Assembly: GCA_002720865.1 (NCBI GenBank)
Contig: PBIO01000009.1
Coordinates: 85,344-149,343 of the forward strand
DNA length: 64,000 nucleotides
Direction: 5' to 3'
DNA from: Halobacteriovorax sp.
Lineage (GTDB): Bacteria > Bdellovibrionota > Bacteriovoracia > Bacteriovoracales > Bacteriovoracaceae
In this document: one piece after another, positions 26,823 to 35,882 of the stretch
How the letters are laid out: each line of letters begins with the position of its first letter
Numbering within the stretch: position 1 is the first letter of the stretch
Made by a program: the position numbers and the translations under genes
Notes under the pieces: model-generated
Told to the model about the DNA's origin: nothing
What the model saw: the letters and a program-made list of their open reading frames with translations, nothing else
The model's database searches: none

Positions 26823-27962
26823 ATGAAAAAAATAATAGTCCTTTTTTTATTTTTACCCATCTATGCTTTTGCCTTGGAACTGCCTAAAACATTACTTGTG
26901 CCCAAATCAAAATCTCATATAAAGCTGATAGTTAATCGTCTCGATGCAAAGCTAATGGAATCAAAACTTAGATCATTTGTGAAGTGCTGTAGACCTTCTA
27001 GAATGGTAGGAACCAGTGGGCATAAAGATGCTGTCCCTTATTTGATAGATCAGATTAAAAAATCTGATAAAAAAGGAAGTGGGGTTTTAATTGTAGACCC
27101 TTTTAAACCTGACGTGGTTCACGCTATGGAAATGTATCAAGAAGACTTTAAAAGGGAGATAGAACAAAAATTACCCCCAACGGACCCACAATATAAAAAG
27201 TGGAAATCTTTTACGGATAGTATGGTGGGGGCCCTAACTCAAGTTCAGGCTATCGAGGGAAGAAATATAATTTGGGAAAAAAAGGGCTTTATCGAGCCTA
27301 ACTCCGTCATCACAATTGGTGCCCACTTTGATACTATTGCCCACGATGAAAAAACTAAAATTATAGATGCAAGATCAAATCAACCAGGTGCCGATGACAA
27401 CGGGTCGGCCGTGGCCCTGGCCTTGGGCCTAATTGAAGTGCTCTCTGCTCTTGATTTACCAAAAACAGTTCGGGTGGTGTTTTTTGACTATGAGGAAATG
27501 GGCTTCTTAGGAAGTAGAGCCTATATAAGAAAATACCGAAAGCAGATGAAAAAACAAAAGTTTGCTGGGTTTGTGAACCTTGAAATGCTTGGGCATGATA
27601 GTAAACGCGGTGACAAAGAGAAAAAATATGGGAATTTTAAGGCCTATATTAGAGAAGAGAAAGTTACGGGACATGCCAAAGATAAGCAGCTCTACGAGGT
27701 CCTTAATAAAGCAGGAAAAGATATGACCAGTAAGGTGAAGTTTAAGCTAAGCGCAAATGGATTTAAGTCTTCGGACCATATCAACTTTTGGGGTGAGGGC
27801 TTTGCTGCGGTAACTTTTACTCAAAATTGGGAATCTGACTTAAATCCCAGATATCATAGCAGTGATGATTTCCCTGAAACCTTAAATTTAAGGACCTGGT
27901 ACGCCTCTTATCAGTATATTACAGGTGCAACCCTTTCATGGGCCTTCGACATTCTTAAATAA
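26823..27962 (+). CDS. Secreted M28-family zinc aminopeptidase
   Basis: 379 residues with signal peptide KKIIVLFLFLPIYAFA. M28 metal and catalytic motifs are present: IGAHFDT (first His-x-Asp), PGADDNGSAV (bridging Asp), FFDYEEMGFLGS (Glu-Glu) and a late SSDHINFW. Acts on peptides in the periplasm or outside. It starts one base after the MnmA-like gene and ends 20 bases before mnmA, so it is probably co-transcribed with them, although its function looks unrelated. Confidence 0.9.
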   Translation: MKKIIVLFLFLPIYAFALELPKTLLVPKSKSHIKLIVNRLDAKLMESKLRSFVKCCRPSRMVGTSGHKDAVPYLIDQIKKSDKKGSGVLIVDPFKPDVVHAMEMYQEDFKREIEQKLPPTDPQYKKWKSFTDSMVGALTQVQAIEGRNIIWEKKGFIEPNSVITIGAHFDTIAHDEKTKIIDARSNQPGADDNGSAVALALGLIEVLSALDLPKTVRVVFFDYEEMGFLGSRAYIRKYRKQMKKQKFAGFVNLEMLGHDSKRGDKEKKYGNFKAYIREEKVTGHAKDKQLYEVLNKAGKDMTSKVKFKLSANGFKSSDHINFWGEGFAAVTFTQNWESDLNPRYHSSDDFPETLNLRTWYASYQYITGATLSWAFDILK

Positions 27963-27982
27963 TTTCGCTATATCTTTTGACC

Positions 27983-29164
27983 ATGGATCAGCTAATTAAA
28001 AGCAAAATTGCGGGAAAAGACCCCTCTGAACTCACTGTAGTAGTGGGAATGAGCGGTGGTGTTGACTCCTCAGTTACGGCAGCTCTTTTAAAAGAGTGGG
28101 GCTTTAATGTTATTGGTTTATTCATGAAAAACTGGGAAGAGAAAGACGAGAATGGTGTCTGCAATTCCTCAAAAGAGTATGCCGATGTTATTAGTGTCTG
28201 TGAAAAGCTCGACCTTCCTTATTATTCAGTTGAGTTTGTAAAGGAATACCGTGAGAACGTTTTTTCTCACTTTGTGGAAGAGTACAAAGCCGGTTATACA
28301 CCAAATCCAGATATCCTCTGTAATAGAGAAATAAAATTTAAAGTCTTCTTTGAAAAAGCTCTTGAGCTAGGAGCAGATTTCCTTGCAACGGGACATTACT
28401 GCCAAACAGCTAAGCTTGACGGAGAAAATCGACTCTTAAAAGGACTAGATAAAAATAAAGACCAAAGTTATTTTTTATATACCAATAAAGATATAATCCT
28501 TGAAAAAGTCCTTTTTCCAATTGGGGGACTTGAAAAATCTGAAGTTAGAGACATCGCAAATAAGTACAATCTTTCCACGGCAGAAAAAAAAGACTCCACC
28601 GGAATTTGTTTTATAGGAGAAAGAAACTTTAAAAACTTTTTGTCTAACTATATAGACTTTGAAGAAGGGGAATTTGTAACTCTCTCGGGAGAAGTGGTGG
28701 GGCGCCACAGTGGTCTGAGCTTTTATACCTTAGGACAAAGAAAAGGCCTGGGCCTTGGGGGACCAGGAGAGCCTTGGTATGTTGTGGCAAAAGATATTGA
28801 AAATAATAAAGTCATTGTAGAAAGAGGAGAGTTTCATCCGGCGATGTACTGTGATGAGCTTACGGCCACTGAGCTTAGTTTTGTTAGTGGTGAATTTAAC
28901 CTAGAGCTTCCTTTTAAATGCAAAGCTAAGGTTCGTTATAGGCAGCAAGATCAGGACTGCCAAATCGTCTCTTTTGATGGAGATGAGTTGAAAGTCATTT
29001 TTGATGACCCTCAAAGGGCCGTGACCCCAAGACAGTCTATCGTTTTTTATACAGAAATGGATGGTCAATCAGTATGTCTAGGTGGAGCTCTTATAAAAGC
29101 GCCTGGACCTTCTTATTTTGACAGAGGGATTGAATTACCAAAGGGAAGGGTCGTTCAGGTCTAA
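27983..29164 (+). CDS. mnmA: tRNA-specific 2-thiouridylase
   Basis: Makes 2-thiouridine at the wobble base of tRNA-Lys, -Glu and -Gln using persulfide sulfur and ATP. The PP-loop GMSGGVDSSV, catalytic C113 in NPDILCNREIKF, GHYC, and C209 in DSTGICFIGER are all intact, followed by the central and C-terminal barrel domains. I chose ATG 27983; a TTG two codons earlier has no better signal, and neither has a Shine-Dalgarno. The 3' end overlaps the small Cys protein on the other strand by 30 bases. Confidence 0.95.
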   Translation: MDQLIKSKIAGKDPSELTVVVGMSGGVDSSVTAALLKEWGFNVIGLFMKNWEEKDENGVCNSSKEYADVISVCEKLDLPYYSVEFVKEYRENVFSHFVEEYKAGYTPNPDILCNREIKFKVFFEKALELGADFLATGHYCQTAKLDGENRLLKGLDKNKDQSYFLYTNKDIILEKVLFPIGGLEKSEVRDIANKYNLSTAEKKDSTGICFIGERNFKNFLSNYIDFEEGEFVTLSGEVVGRHSGLSFYTLGQRKGLGLGGPGEPWYVVAKDIENNKVIVERGEFHPAMYCDELTATELSFVSGEFNLELPFKCKAKVRYRQQDQDCQIVSFDGDELKVIFDDPQRAVTPRQSIVFYTEMDGQSVCLGGALIKAPGPSYFDRGIELPKGRVVQV

Positions 29165-29344
29165 TCCTTTTTTCTTTGAGGCCTTTCTTTCTTCAAATGC
29201 TATGCACTCCTGTCCAGTTTCCTGTTTAACTAACATCGATGGCATTTTTGCACTTTGAAAGCCAAACTTTCTACAGCCCCTCGGTCTTTGAGGGTCGTAA
29301 GTTGAAAAGTAGTGAACGCATTTGATGCATTTAACGTTACTCAT
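29135..29344 (-). CDS. Small conserved four-cysteine protein
   Basis: 69 residues: CIKCVHYF near the start, RGCRKFGFQS and ECIAFEER later. The four cysteines could bind a metal. Similar small proteins with the pattern C-x2-C...DPxxPRGC...C-x-AF occur in several proteobacteria and are sometimes annotated as uracil-DNA glycosylase, without good reason (from memory). The start is supported by TAGAAT exactly six bases before ATG, suggesting a leaderless mRNA. It is antisense to the last 30 bases of mnmA. Confidence 0.8.
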   Translation of the reverse strand: MSNVKCIKCVHYFSTYDPQRPRGCRKFGFQSAKMPSMLVKQETGQECIAFEERKASKKKGLDLNDPSLW

Positions 29345-29356
29345 ACTTCTATTCTA
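29345..29356 (-). promoter_or_regulatory. -10 element six bases before ATG, leaderless configuration
   Basis: TAGAAT (29356-29351, minus strand), then AGAAGT, then the ATG of the small four-cysteine protein. No clear -35. Same spacing as for mtgA, the methyltransferase and the 39481 lipoprotein. Confidence 0.5.
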
Positions 29357-29538
29357 TCAAAATAAAACAAGCTCTATTTAAAGGGGAACAATGTTTCGAC
29401 ACTGTCTAAATTTTAGCTAGTTATGACCCAAAATAGAAGCTCTAAGTTATTGTTTTTACTCAAGGGGTGCCAAGAAAAGATGGCATAGTATTCGCAGTAA
29501 AAGAGTAGGCTTGGAGAGGCCTAGAAAAGGTGAATTGA

Positions 29539-29907
29539 ATGTCCGATATGAAAAATAAGAATAGAGTTTTTGACGAGAATGTCGTTATGTTTCCTGCGTC
29601 CAAAAACTTTCCCCCAGCTGTTGATTCTGTCGATCTCCATGATGATCCTCTAGAGGCCCTGTTAAATGAGTTTAGCGATGTTCTAGATAATGACTTAGAT
29701 AATGAACTCGAAGCTGAGCTTGAAGAAATCGCTAGAGAACAGGCTAATATCCAGTATCAAAACCAAACTCTCTTAAATTTGGCGCAAATGGATCAGGATG
29801 AACTTAGTGAAACGATCAGTAAACAAATGGACGTTTTAAAAGAAACCCAGCAAAGAATTAGTTACTTACTTAAAGAGATTGATTCCTATATGCCTGGTAA
29901 AAGATAA
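29539..29907 (+). CDS. Small acidic coiled-coil protein of unknown function
   Basis: 122 residues, no signal peptide. A very acidic central part (about 38-70, rich in Asp, Glu and Leu) is followed by a probable coiled coil (about 70-115). ATG has AAAGG about 9 bases upstream. I recognise no domain. It stands alone between mnmA and the envelope cassette, with 194 bases upstream that hold no other gene. Confidence 0.75.
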   Translation: MSDMKNKNRVFDENVVMFPASKNFPPAVDSVDLHDDPLEALLNEFSDVLDNDLDNELEAELEEIAREQANIQYQNQTLLNLAQMDQDELSETISKQMDVLKETQQRISYLLKEIDSYMPGKR

Positions 29908-29935
29908 AATCTTCAAAATTACCTTCAAAATATTA

Positions 29936-29954
29936 ACCGAGCTCGCTGCTCGGT
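29936..29954. repeat. Perfect hairpin with 7-bp arms
   Basis: ACCGAGC (29936-29942), five-base loop TCGCT, GCTCGGT (29948-29954). No T run follows on the plus strand, so it is not a classical terminator; it lies between the coiled-coil gene and the envelope cassette. Confidence 0.5.
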
Positions 29955-30037
29955 CAGTGTTTGGCAGTTATTTCCTCGCCGTTTCTAGAGGGGCTTTATG
30001 ATAAAATCTAGACAGGTTTTGATAGAAGGGAGTCCTC

Positions 30038-30277
30038 TTGAATATTTTAAATTTAATCCTATTTTCATTTTTCGTTTCTCTAATTCCGGCTAGTGCTTTT
30101 GCCTATATTGACCCTGGTACGGGAGGAATTATTGTTCAAGTTATTCTCGGTGGAATCGGCGGTTTGATTCTCTTTTTCAAGCTTTATTGGAAAAAAGTGA
30201 AGTCATTCTTTTCTAAAGAAGAAAAACCGGAAGAATCTAAAGCTGTTCAGGAAGATGAACAGAAAAAGAGCGCTTAA
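30038..30277 (+). CDS. Small membrane protein with YIDPGTGG motif
   Basis: 79 residues: signal-like helix (1-23), the motif YIDPGTGGIIVQ, a second hydrophobic helix (about 33-50) and a charged cytosolic tail. Small proteins with this DPGTG motif are found beside envelope-polymer and sulfatase-type genes in various bacteria; their role is unclear (general knowledge, not checked). The start is TTG with GGGAG 6 bases upstream. The stop overlaps the next ATG by one base (TAATG), tying it to the downstream methyltransferase and sulfatase genes. Confidence 0.85.
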   Translation: MNILNLILFSFFVSLIPASAFAYIDPGTGGIIVQVILGGIGGLILFFKLYWKKVKSFFSKEEKPEESKAVQEDEQKKSA

Positions 30278-31644
30278 TGAGTGCGGCCATGAAGTATGAT
30301 GAAGGTTCCTTCAAAGATCCGTCCGGTAGAGTTTTTTATCTAGATGGTGAGGTTTATCGTTCAGCTGATAGTGAGACGATCAAAACCTTAAAAGAATTTT
30401 TTGTATCAAATAGCTTCGAGAAAATTAAGTCCTATCTTATAGAAACAAAGTTTGTTTCAAACCCTGAAGGTGATGGTGAAGTCCTTTGGCATAAAAAGGT
30501 ATCCCATTTTAGCTATTGCTATGAATGGACTCCAGAACAACTTAAAGATGCAGCCCTGGCCACTATAGAGATTCAATTGGCTCTACTGGAAGACGGCTAT
30601 ACTTTAAAAGACGCTACTCCATTTAATATCTGTTTTATCTCAGGTCAGCCTAAGTTTATTGATCTGCCTAGTATTTGTAAAATGGAAGAAGGTAGTGCTT
30701 GGTCAGCCTTTACAGAATATTTAGAAAATTTTGTCTACCCACTAATGGCCTTTGAGTATTTAAAAATACCAGTTAACAAATTCACTATGAGTGAAATGGG
30801 TAAAATTAATATGGAAGAAGCCTCTGCGCTTTTTCAAAAATTTTCTTTTCTAAAGCCTGGAGTTCTTAAATATATTAGAATTCCAAATTACTTTCGAAAT
30901 AAAGCTCAAAAAGATGAGACCGTAAATACAGTCGATAAACAGACCAAGGTTCCAAAGTCAGTTATCGTAAATAATTGTCGAGGGTTAAAAGACTTTGTAA
31001 GCGGATTAAAGTTAAATTTTAACTCAACACATTGGGTTTCCTATAAAGAAACTCGAACTTATAGTAGCGATGATAAAAACCAAAAGGCAGAATTTATTAG
31101 AGGCTACCTAAAAGACGCTAACTTCAAAACAGGTCTAGATATCGGTGCTAATACTGGTGAGTACTCTAAACTTCTTTCCGAATTCTGTAAGGACGTTGTA
31201 GCCGTAGAATACGACCAGCAATGCTGTGATCGTATCTATCAAATGACAAAGGAAGAAAAACTTCCCATCTTACCCATACAAATGAACTTCTCATCACCAA
31301 CACCAGCTATGGGCTGGGCCAATGTGGAAAGAAAAAGTTTTATGGAGAGATTTGAATCAAGTGATATCGTTCTGGCATTAGCTGTAATACATCATTTAAG
31401 AATTACTAATAATGTCCCACTGGATTTGGTCATCAAATCCTTTGCTAGACTTGGTAAGAGAATGGTTATTGAGTGGGTTCCAGAAACAGATGTTATGGTA
31501 AAAAAACTTCTAGAAAGAAGAGAGAACACCTATACAGATTATACAGAAGAAGGCTTTCAAAACGCATTAAAAACATATTTTAAGATAGAAGAAGTTGTGG
31601 AATTGTCTCAGGGTAGAAAGCTCTTTGGCTGCACAGTAAAATGA
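30277..31644 (+). CDS. Two-domain protein: kinase-like N-terminus and SAM methyltransferase
   Basis: 455 residues. The C-terminal half has a class I SAM-binding motif LDIGANTGEYSKLL (about residues 288-301) with acidic VVAVEYD after strand 2, and DIVLALAVIHHL as motif IV/post-region. The N-terminal part includes LKDATPFNICF...PKFIDLPS, reminiscent of the Asp...Asn...(F)ID active site of protein-kinase-like or aminoglycoside-kinase folds. NoeA-like nodulation proteins have a similar layout. It overlaps both neighbours (TAATG before, ATGA after). Likely modifies an envelope polymer or lipid; substrate unknown. Confidence 0.85.
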   Translation: MSAAMKYDEGSFKDPSGRVFYLDGEVYRSADSETIKTLKEFFVSNSFEKIKSYLIETKFVSNPEGDGEVLWHKKVSHFSYCYEWTPEQLKDAALATIEIQLALLEDGYTLKDATPFNICFISGQPKFIDLPSICKMEEGSAWSAFTEYLENFVYPLMAFEYLKIPVNKFTMSEMGKINMEEASALFQKFSFLKPGVLKYIRIPNYFRNKAQKDETVNTVDKQTKVPKSVIVNNCRGLKDFVSGLKLNFNSTHWVSYKETRTYSSDDKNQKAEFIRGYLKDANFKTGLDIGANTGEYSKLLSEFCKDVVAVEYDQQCCDRIYQMTKEEKLPILPIQMNFSSPTPAMGWANVERKSFMERFESSDIVLALAVIHHLRITNNVPLDLVIKSFARLGKRMVIEWVPETDVMVKKLLERRENTYTDYTEEGFQNALKTYFKIEEVVELSQGRKLFGCTVK

Positions 31645-33143
31645 AATCATTTTTTTATTCTTTCTTAGCTTGCACAGCAGCGACGGTAACCCCGGTCCTA
31701 ATGTCAATGGAGGGTCATGGTCGCTTTTTTGAAAGACCTATGCTGGTCGTCTTAGCACTAATATTAATATCTGCCACTATAGCCGTTCCCCTTTCAAGGG
31801 TTAAGATACCTTTGTTAAAAGCGATCGGTTTGTTTATCTTAATTCTCGTTGCTGCGAACTCCATTCTTGTTAGATCCACTCTGTGGATGACACTTCCACT
31901 TTGGAAAGTTTTGATACCTCTATTGGCCCTAGTCATAACGGGGCTTCTTGTTAAGTTTATGAATAAAGAGAATCTCCGCTTTACGGTGACCCTTTTTTCA
32001 AGCCTTTATTTACTCTCTGGCCTTATTGGTTACTTAAAGATGCCAACGGCATTCTCGACGCCTCAATTTGAGGCCGTATACAAAGAGAAGCCTGTTACGA
32101 ATCTAAAGGTTATTCATTTTGTTTTGGATATGTTTAGCAAAAACTACTTAGATCAAAATTCAGATAGGGTACTTAAGGCGGCCAATGAACTAACTAAGAA
32201 ATACTCACTTACCCAGTATCAAAATCATTTCGCCATTTTCTCTGATACATTTTTAGCAATTCCTCAAATTTTAGGACAGGAAAAACAAAAGAGATCGACA
32301 CATAATATAATGACCACAGTAGACGATAATCATTTTAAAGATTTTTATGCAAAGGGATCATTTGTTTATTTAGTGGGGGATACTCTTCCTTACTGTAGCC
32401 ATTACGGAAAGTGGACTCATCGTTGTAGAACAAAGGTAGGGGGATACTTCTTCGCTGAACTTCGCTCCGCTCTTGCACTATATCTTTATATGCTGCATCC
32501 TAGATTCATCAAAGGAATCTTTGGCACAGATGTTAACCAGGTGGTTTTGGACGCCCCTACTAGCGGGAAAAACTTACTCGAAAGTTTTGAAAAGGATTTA
32601 GACCTCTTTAAAAATAAGAAAAGCTTTTATGCCTATGTTCATACGGTGATCCCTCATAGACCTTTTCAATATGACAGTGAGTGTATCTACCGAAAAGAAT
32701 GGAAGGGTAAGGATTACTTATTCACAGGAGAAAAAGAGCAATTAAATAGATTTGAAGAGCAAAGTCTTTGTGTTTTAAAAAAGATTGATTCAATACTTGG
32801 AAAACTAAAGGACAATGGAGTTCTCTCTAAAACCAAAATCTTAATTCAATCTGATCATGGGCGAATGGCCTCTAAAATCCTTGATGGTAGAAAACATTTA
32901 GAAACCGATATAGGCTATGCAAGTAAGATCTATACTTGGACCAAATCCAGCGGTCAAGATACTGCTCTTTTTGAAGATAAACTGACTTCAAATTTTAATA
33001 CTAAAGATTTTGTAAGAACTCATAATACTAAGCTTCAGGCGCAAAAGAAGATTTCCTTTTTTCTCTACTCATCACCCAAATTCCCGATTCAGCTTTACGA
33101 ATCAGACAATGGTTTGAACTGGGACTTTATAAAGGATCTTTAG
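31641..33143 (+). CDS. Membrane sulfatase-superfamily protein (phosphoglycerol or phosphoethanolamine transferase-like)
   Basis: 500 residues. Four or five transmembrane helices (about residues 5-145) precede a periplasmic alkaline-phosphatase-superfamily domain. Recognisable pieces are IHFVLDMFSKNYL (early metal site), YVHTVIPHRPF and the late metal motif LIQSDHGRMAS. This is the architecture of LTA synthase and EptA-type enzymes, which move phosphate-linked groups from lipids to envelope polymers. The nucleophile Thr/Ser is not obvious to me. Third gene of the overlapping cassette, and so the probable executor of the envelope modification. Confidence 0.85.
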   Translation: MKSFFYSFLACTAATVTPVLMSMEGHGRFFERPMLVVLALILISATIAVPLSRVKIPLLKAIGLFILILVAANSILVRSTLWMTLPLWKVLIPLLALVITGLLVKFMNKENLRFTVTLFSSLYLLSGLIGYLKMPTAFSTPQFEAVYKEKPVTNLKVIHFVLDMFSKNYLDQNSDRVLKAANELTKKYSLTQYQNHFAIFSDTFLAIPQILGQEKQKRSTHNIMTTVDDNHFKDFYAKGSFVYLVGDTLPYCSHYGKWTHRCRTKVGGYFFAELRSALALYLYMLHPRFIKGIFGTDVNQVVLDAPTSGKNLLESFEKDLDLFKNKKSFYAYVHTVIPHRPFQYDSECIYRKEWKGKDYLFTGEKEQLNRFEEQSLCVLKKIDSILGKLKDNGVLSKTKILIQSDHGRMASKILDGRKHLETDIGYASKIYTWTKSSGQDTALFEDKLTSNFNTKDFVRTHNTKLQAQKKISFFLYSSPKFPIQLYESDNGLNWDFIKDL

Positions 33144-33261
33144 GTTAAAATCTCTAAAAATATTCAGTAAATTCAGACATTTAACAACTGTTTTATATGT
33201 GATGTGCATTTTAATTTGGGGTTAATTAGCTTAGACTTCTCCCTAGAGAACCGGAGGGGAT

Positions 33262-34473
33262 ATGATAGACGTCAAAACGGCCGAAGAGCTGGTTAAGCGC
33301 TATTGCATCAAGCTTAAGACTGAGCTTGTTCATTTAAGTGATTTAGGGGGGAGAGTTTTAAGCTCACCTATAAAATCCGCTCGTGTACAGCCTCCATTTA
33401 ATAGAGTGGCCATGGATGGAATTGCCATACGCTACAAAGATAGAAACTTAAAATCTTTTGAGCTCAAAGGTATTCAAAAGGCCGGAAGCCCTCCACTTAC
33501 AATAAACTCAGAAAAGGTTGCCATTGAGATCATGACCGGGGCTCCGCTTCCTAAAGGATTTGATACGGTTGTTCCTTATGAAAGGATTCAGATAGAAAAT
33601 GGAATAGCAAAATTAGAAGAAGCTTACCCTATAGAAGAAAAACAAAATATTCATTTTGAAGGCAGTGATTACTCAGAGGGCAAAATCCTTTTAGAAAAAG
33701 GGCTGCGCCTAAACTCTGCGGCTATTGCTATTATAGCAAGTCAAGGACTTGAAAAAGCTGAAGTGTATAAATTACCAAAAATTGCCATAATAAGCACCGG
33801 TGATGAATTAATAGAGCCAGGTAAGGCCTGCGAGCCATGGCAGATATGGAAATCAAATGTCTTTGCAATTCAGTCTGAGTTAAAATCCTTTGGAGTTCCT
33901 GAAAAAAATATAACACTCTTTCATCTTGAAGATAAAAGAGAAGAGGTCTTTGAAAACCTTAAGAAGATTTTAAATGAATATGATGGGCTTATTATTTCCG
34001 GCGGCGTCTCGATGGGGAAATATGATTTCGTCCAAGCTGTCATGAATGATCTTGGGGTTGAGCAAATCTTTTATAAGATTACTCAAAAACCAGGAAAACC
34101 AATGTTCTTTGGGAAAGGTCAAAATTCTCAAGCGGTTTTTGCTCTTCCAGGAAACCCAGTCTCGGCCTTAGTTTGCATGCGCCGTTATGTAATTCCAAGC
34201 CTAGAGTCGTCATTAAAATCTCAAGCTAAAGTAAACTATGTTCAGCTTACTGAAGATATAAGTTTTAAAAAGGAATTTAGCTTTTTTAAGGCGGTCAAGA
34301 TTCACTCAAATAAAAATGCTGAGCTTTTGGCAACGCCTATTAGCTCAAATGGCTCCGGGGATTTCTCTAGCCTTGGTGGTAGTGACGGGTTTATTGAGCT
34401 GCCTGCTGAGGATCCTATCCATAAAGCCGGAGACTCCTTTAAGTTCTTTCCTTGGAAAGGGGGAGTTCTTTGA
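33262..34473 (+). CDS. moeA: Molybdopterin molybdenumtransferase MoeA
   Basis: Inserts molybdate into adenylylated molybdopterin. Typical MoeA segments: PPFNRVAMDGIAIR (about residues 46-59), IEIMTGAPLPKG, IISTGDELIEPG, IISGGVSMGKYDF and FALPGNPVSA. 403 residues, the usual length. ATG is preceded by GGAGGGG. It opens a seven-gene molybdenum cofactor operon and its stop overlaps the TTG start of moaA. Confidence 0.96.
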   Translation: MIDVKTAEELVKRYCIKLKTELVHLSDLGGRVLSSPIKSARVQPPFNRVAMDGIAIRYKDRNLKSFELKGIQKAGSPPLTINSEKVAIEIMTGAPLPKGFDTVVPYERIQIENGIAKLEEAYPIEEKQNIHFEGSDYSEGKILLEKGLRLNSAAIAIIASQGLEKAEVYKLPKIAIISTGDELIEPGKACEPWQIWKSNVFAIQSELKSFGVPEKNITLFHLEDKREEVFENLKKILNEYDGLIISGGVSMGKYDFVQAVMNDLGVEQIFYKITQKPGKPMFFGKGQNSQAVFALPGNPVSALVCMRRYVIPSLESSLKSQAKVNYVQLTEDISFKKEFSFFKAVKIHSNKNAELLATPISSNGSGDFSSLGGSDGFIELPAEDPIHKAGDSFKFFPWKGGVL

Positions 34474-35411
34474 AGAAACTTATTGATCCCCATGGAAGGC
34501 ATATTCATAAATTAAGACTTGGTCTACTTGATGCTTGTAATTTTCGCTGCGTTTATTGTATGCCTCAGAATCCAAAATTTATGGAAAAATCTAAACTTTT
34601 AAAAAGGGAAGAGATTTTTCGTCTATCTAAGGCCTTGGTGAAGTTTGGGATTGATGAAATTAGGCTAACCGGTGGAGAGCCAACACTTAGATCAGACTTT
34701 TTAAATATAGTAAGAGACCTTTCAGAATTAAGCCTTAGCAAATTTGGTTTTACGACGAATGGATTAAATATAGACAAGCTATTGCCTGAGTTAAAATCGA
34801 CAAAGATCAAAAATATTAATTTTAGTTTAGATAGCCTTAATAAGGTTGGCTTTCATAAGATGACCGGCTCCTCTCAACTTGAGAAGGTTCTAGAGGCCAT
34901 TTTTATGGCAAAAGAGCTGGGCTTTAATGTCAAACTTAATGCCGTTCTAATGAAAGGGATTAATGATCGAGAAGTGAATGACTTTTTAGATTTTTCAGCC
35001 AGCTACGATATCGAAGTTAGGTTTTTAGAACTTATGAGAATTGGAGAGGCTAGAGAGAGTTTTGATAAATATTTTATAAGCGCTGGGGAGATAATTAAAA
35101 GACTTGAAGCCAAGGCCGTGTTAGCTCCTGTGAAAAGGCCAGTTGATTCTACTTCTTTTAATTATGAGCTCAAAAACGGGGCCCAGGTAGGTTTTATTGC
35201 CTCGGAGTCGAGACCTTTTTGCGGTGGCTGTTCTAGACTTAGGCTATCACCGGAAGGCTCCCTTAGACCATGTCTTATGAAATCTGAGGGGTATTCCCTT
35301 GTTGGCAAAACTGAAGATGAAATATTAGAGCTTTTATATAAAACAATGGCCTTAAAACCTACGGATCGAATTTACGAGGTTTCTGAGTCTATGAACATAA
35401 TAGGAGGCTAG
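34470..35411 (+). CDS. moaA: GTP 3',8-cyclase
   Basis: Radical-SAM enzyme of the first step of molybdopterin synthesis. The N-terminal cluster motif CNFRCVYC and the C-terminal second cluster FCGGCSRLRLSPEGSLRPCL are intact, and the chain ends in the conserved Gly-Gly. I chose the TTG at 34470 because GGGGGAG lies 4 bases upstream and it overlaps the moeA stop (TTGA); an upstream in-frame TTG at 34452 would put the Shine-Dalgarno inside the coding sequence. Confidence 0.96.
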   Translation: MKKLIDPHGRHIHKLRLGLLDACNFRCVYCMPQNPKFMEKSKLLKREEIFRLSKALVKFGIDEIRLTGGEPTLRSDFLNIVRDLSELSLSKFGFTTNGLNIDKLLPELKSTKIKNINFSLDSLNKVGFHKMTGSSQLEKVLEAIFMAKELGFNVKLNAVLMKGINDREVNDFLDFSASYDIEVRFLELMRIGEARESFDKYFISAGEIIKRLEAKAVLAPVKRPVDSTSFNYELKNGAQVGFIASESRPFCGGCSRLRLSPEGSLRPCLMKSEGYSLVGKTEDEILELLYKTMALKPTDRIYEVSESMNIIGG

Positions 35412-35882
35412 ATGAAAGAGTTTAGTCATATAGATAAAAATAATAACCCCTGCATGGTTGATGTCTCAAAGAAAAATGAAACGACTCGCTTTGCCCATGC
35501 CAGAACAGAAGTTTGGCTGCCAAAAGTGATTAGGGATCAGTTTATAGATGGCGATATCCAATCAAAAAAAGGTCCTGTTTTTCATACGGCCATTATTGCT
35601 GGAACAATGGGACTAAAACAAACATCAAATTTGATTCCTTTTTGTCACCAGCTCAATATTGAAGGCTCAAGTGTAGAGATAAAACTTGAAGGTGAATCTG
35701 CTGTAATTGATTGCACCGTTAAGAATACAGGTAAAACAGGAGTAGAGATGGAGGCCCTTATGGGGGCACAAATAGCTGCTCTTACAATTTATGATATGTG
35801 CAAGGCCTTTGGTCACGAGATGCAAATTAGAAATGGGAAATTAATAGAAAAAAGAGGAGGTAAGAGTGACTATAAAAACTAA
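35412..35882 (+). CDS. moaC: Cyclic pyranopterin monophosphate synthase
   Basis: Converts the MoaA product into cPMP. Family motifs KKGPVFHTAIIAGTMGLKQT and SNLIPFCHQL, and TGVEMEALMGA, are present; 156 residues is normal. It starts directly after the moaA stop, with AGGAG in the end of moaA. Its last 17 bases overlap mobA. Confidence 0.96.
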   Translation: MKEFSHIDKNNNPCMVDVSKKNETTRFAHARTEVWLPKVIRDQFIDGDIQSKKGPVFHTAIIAGTMGLKQTSNLIPFCHQLNIEGSSVEIKLEGESAVIDCTVKNTGKTGVEMEALMGAQIAALTIYDMCKAFGHEMQIRNGKLIEKRGGKSDYKN

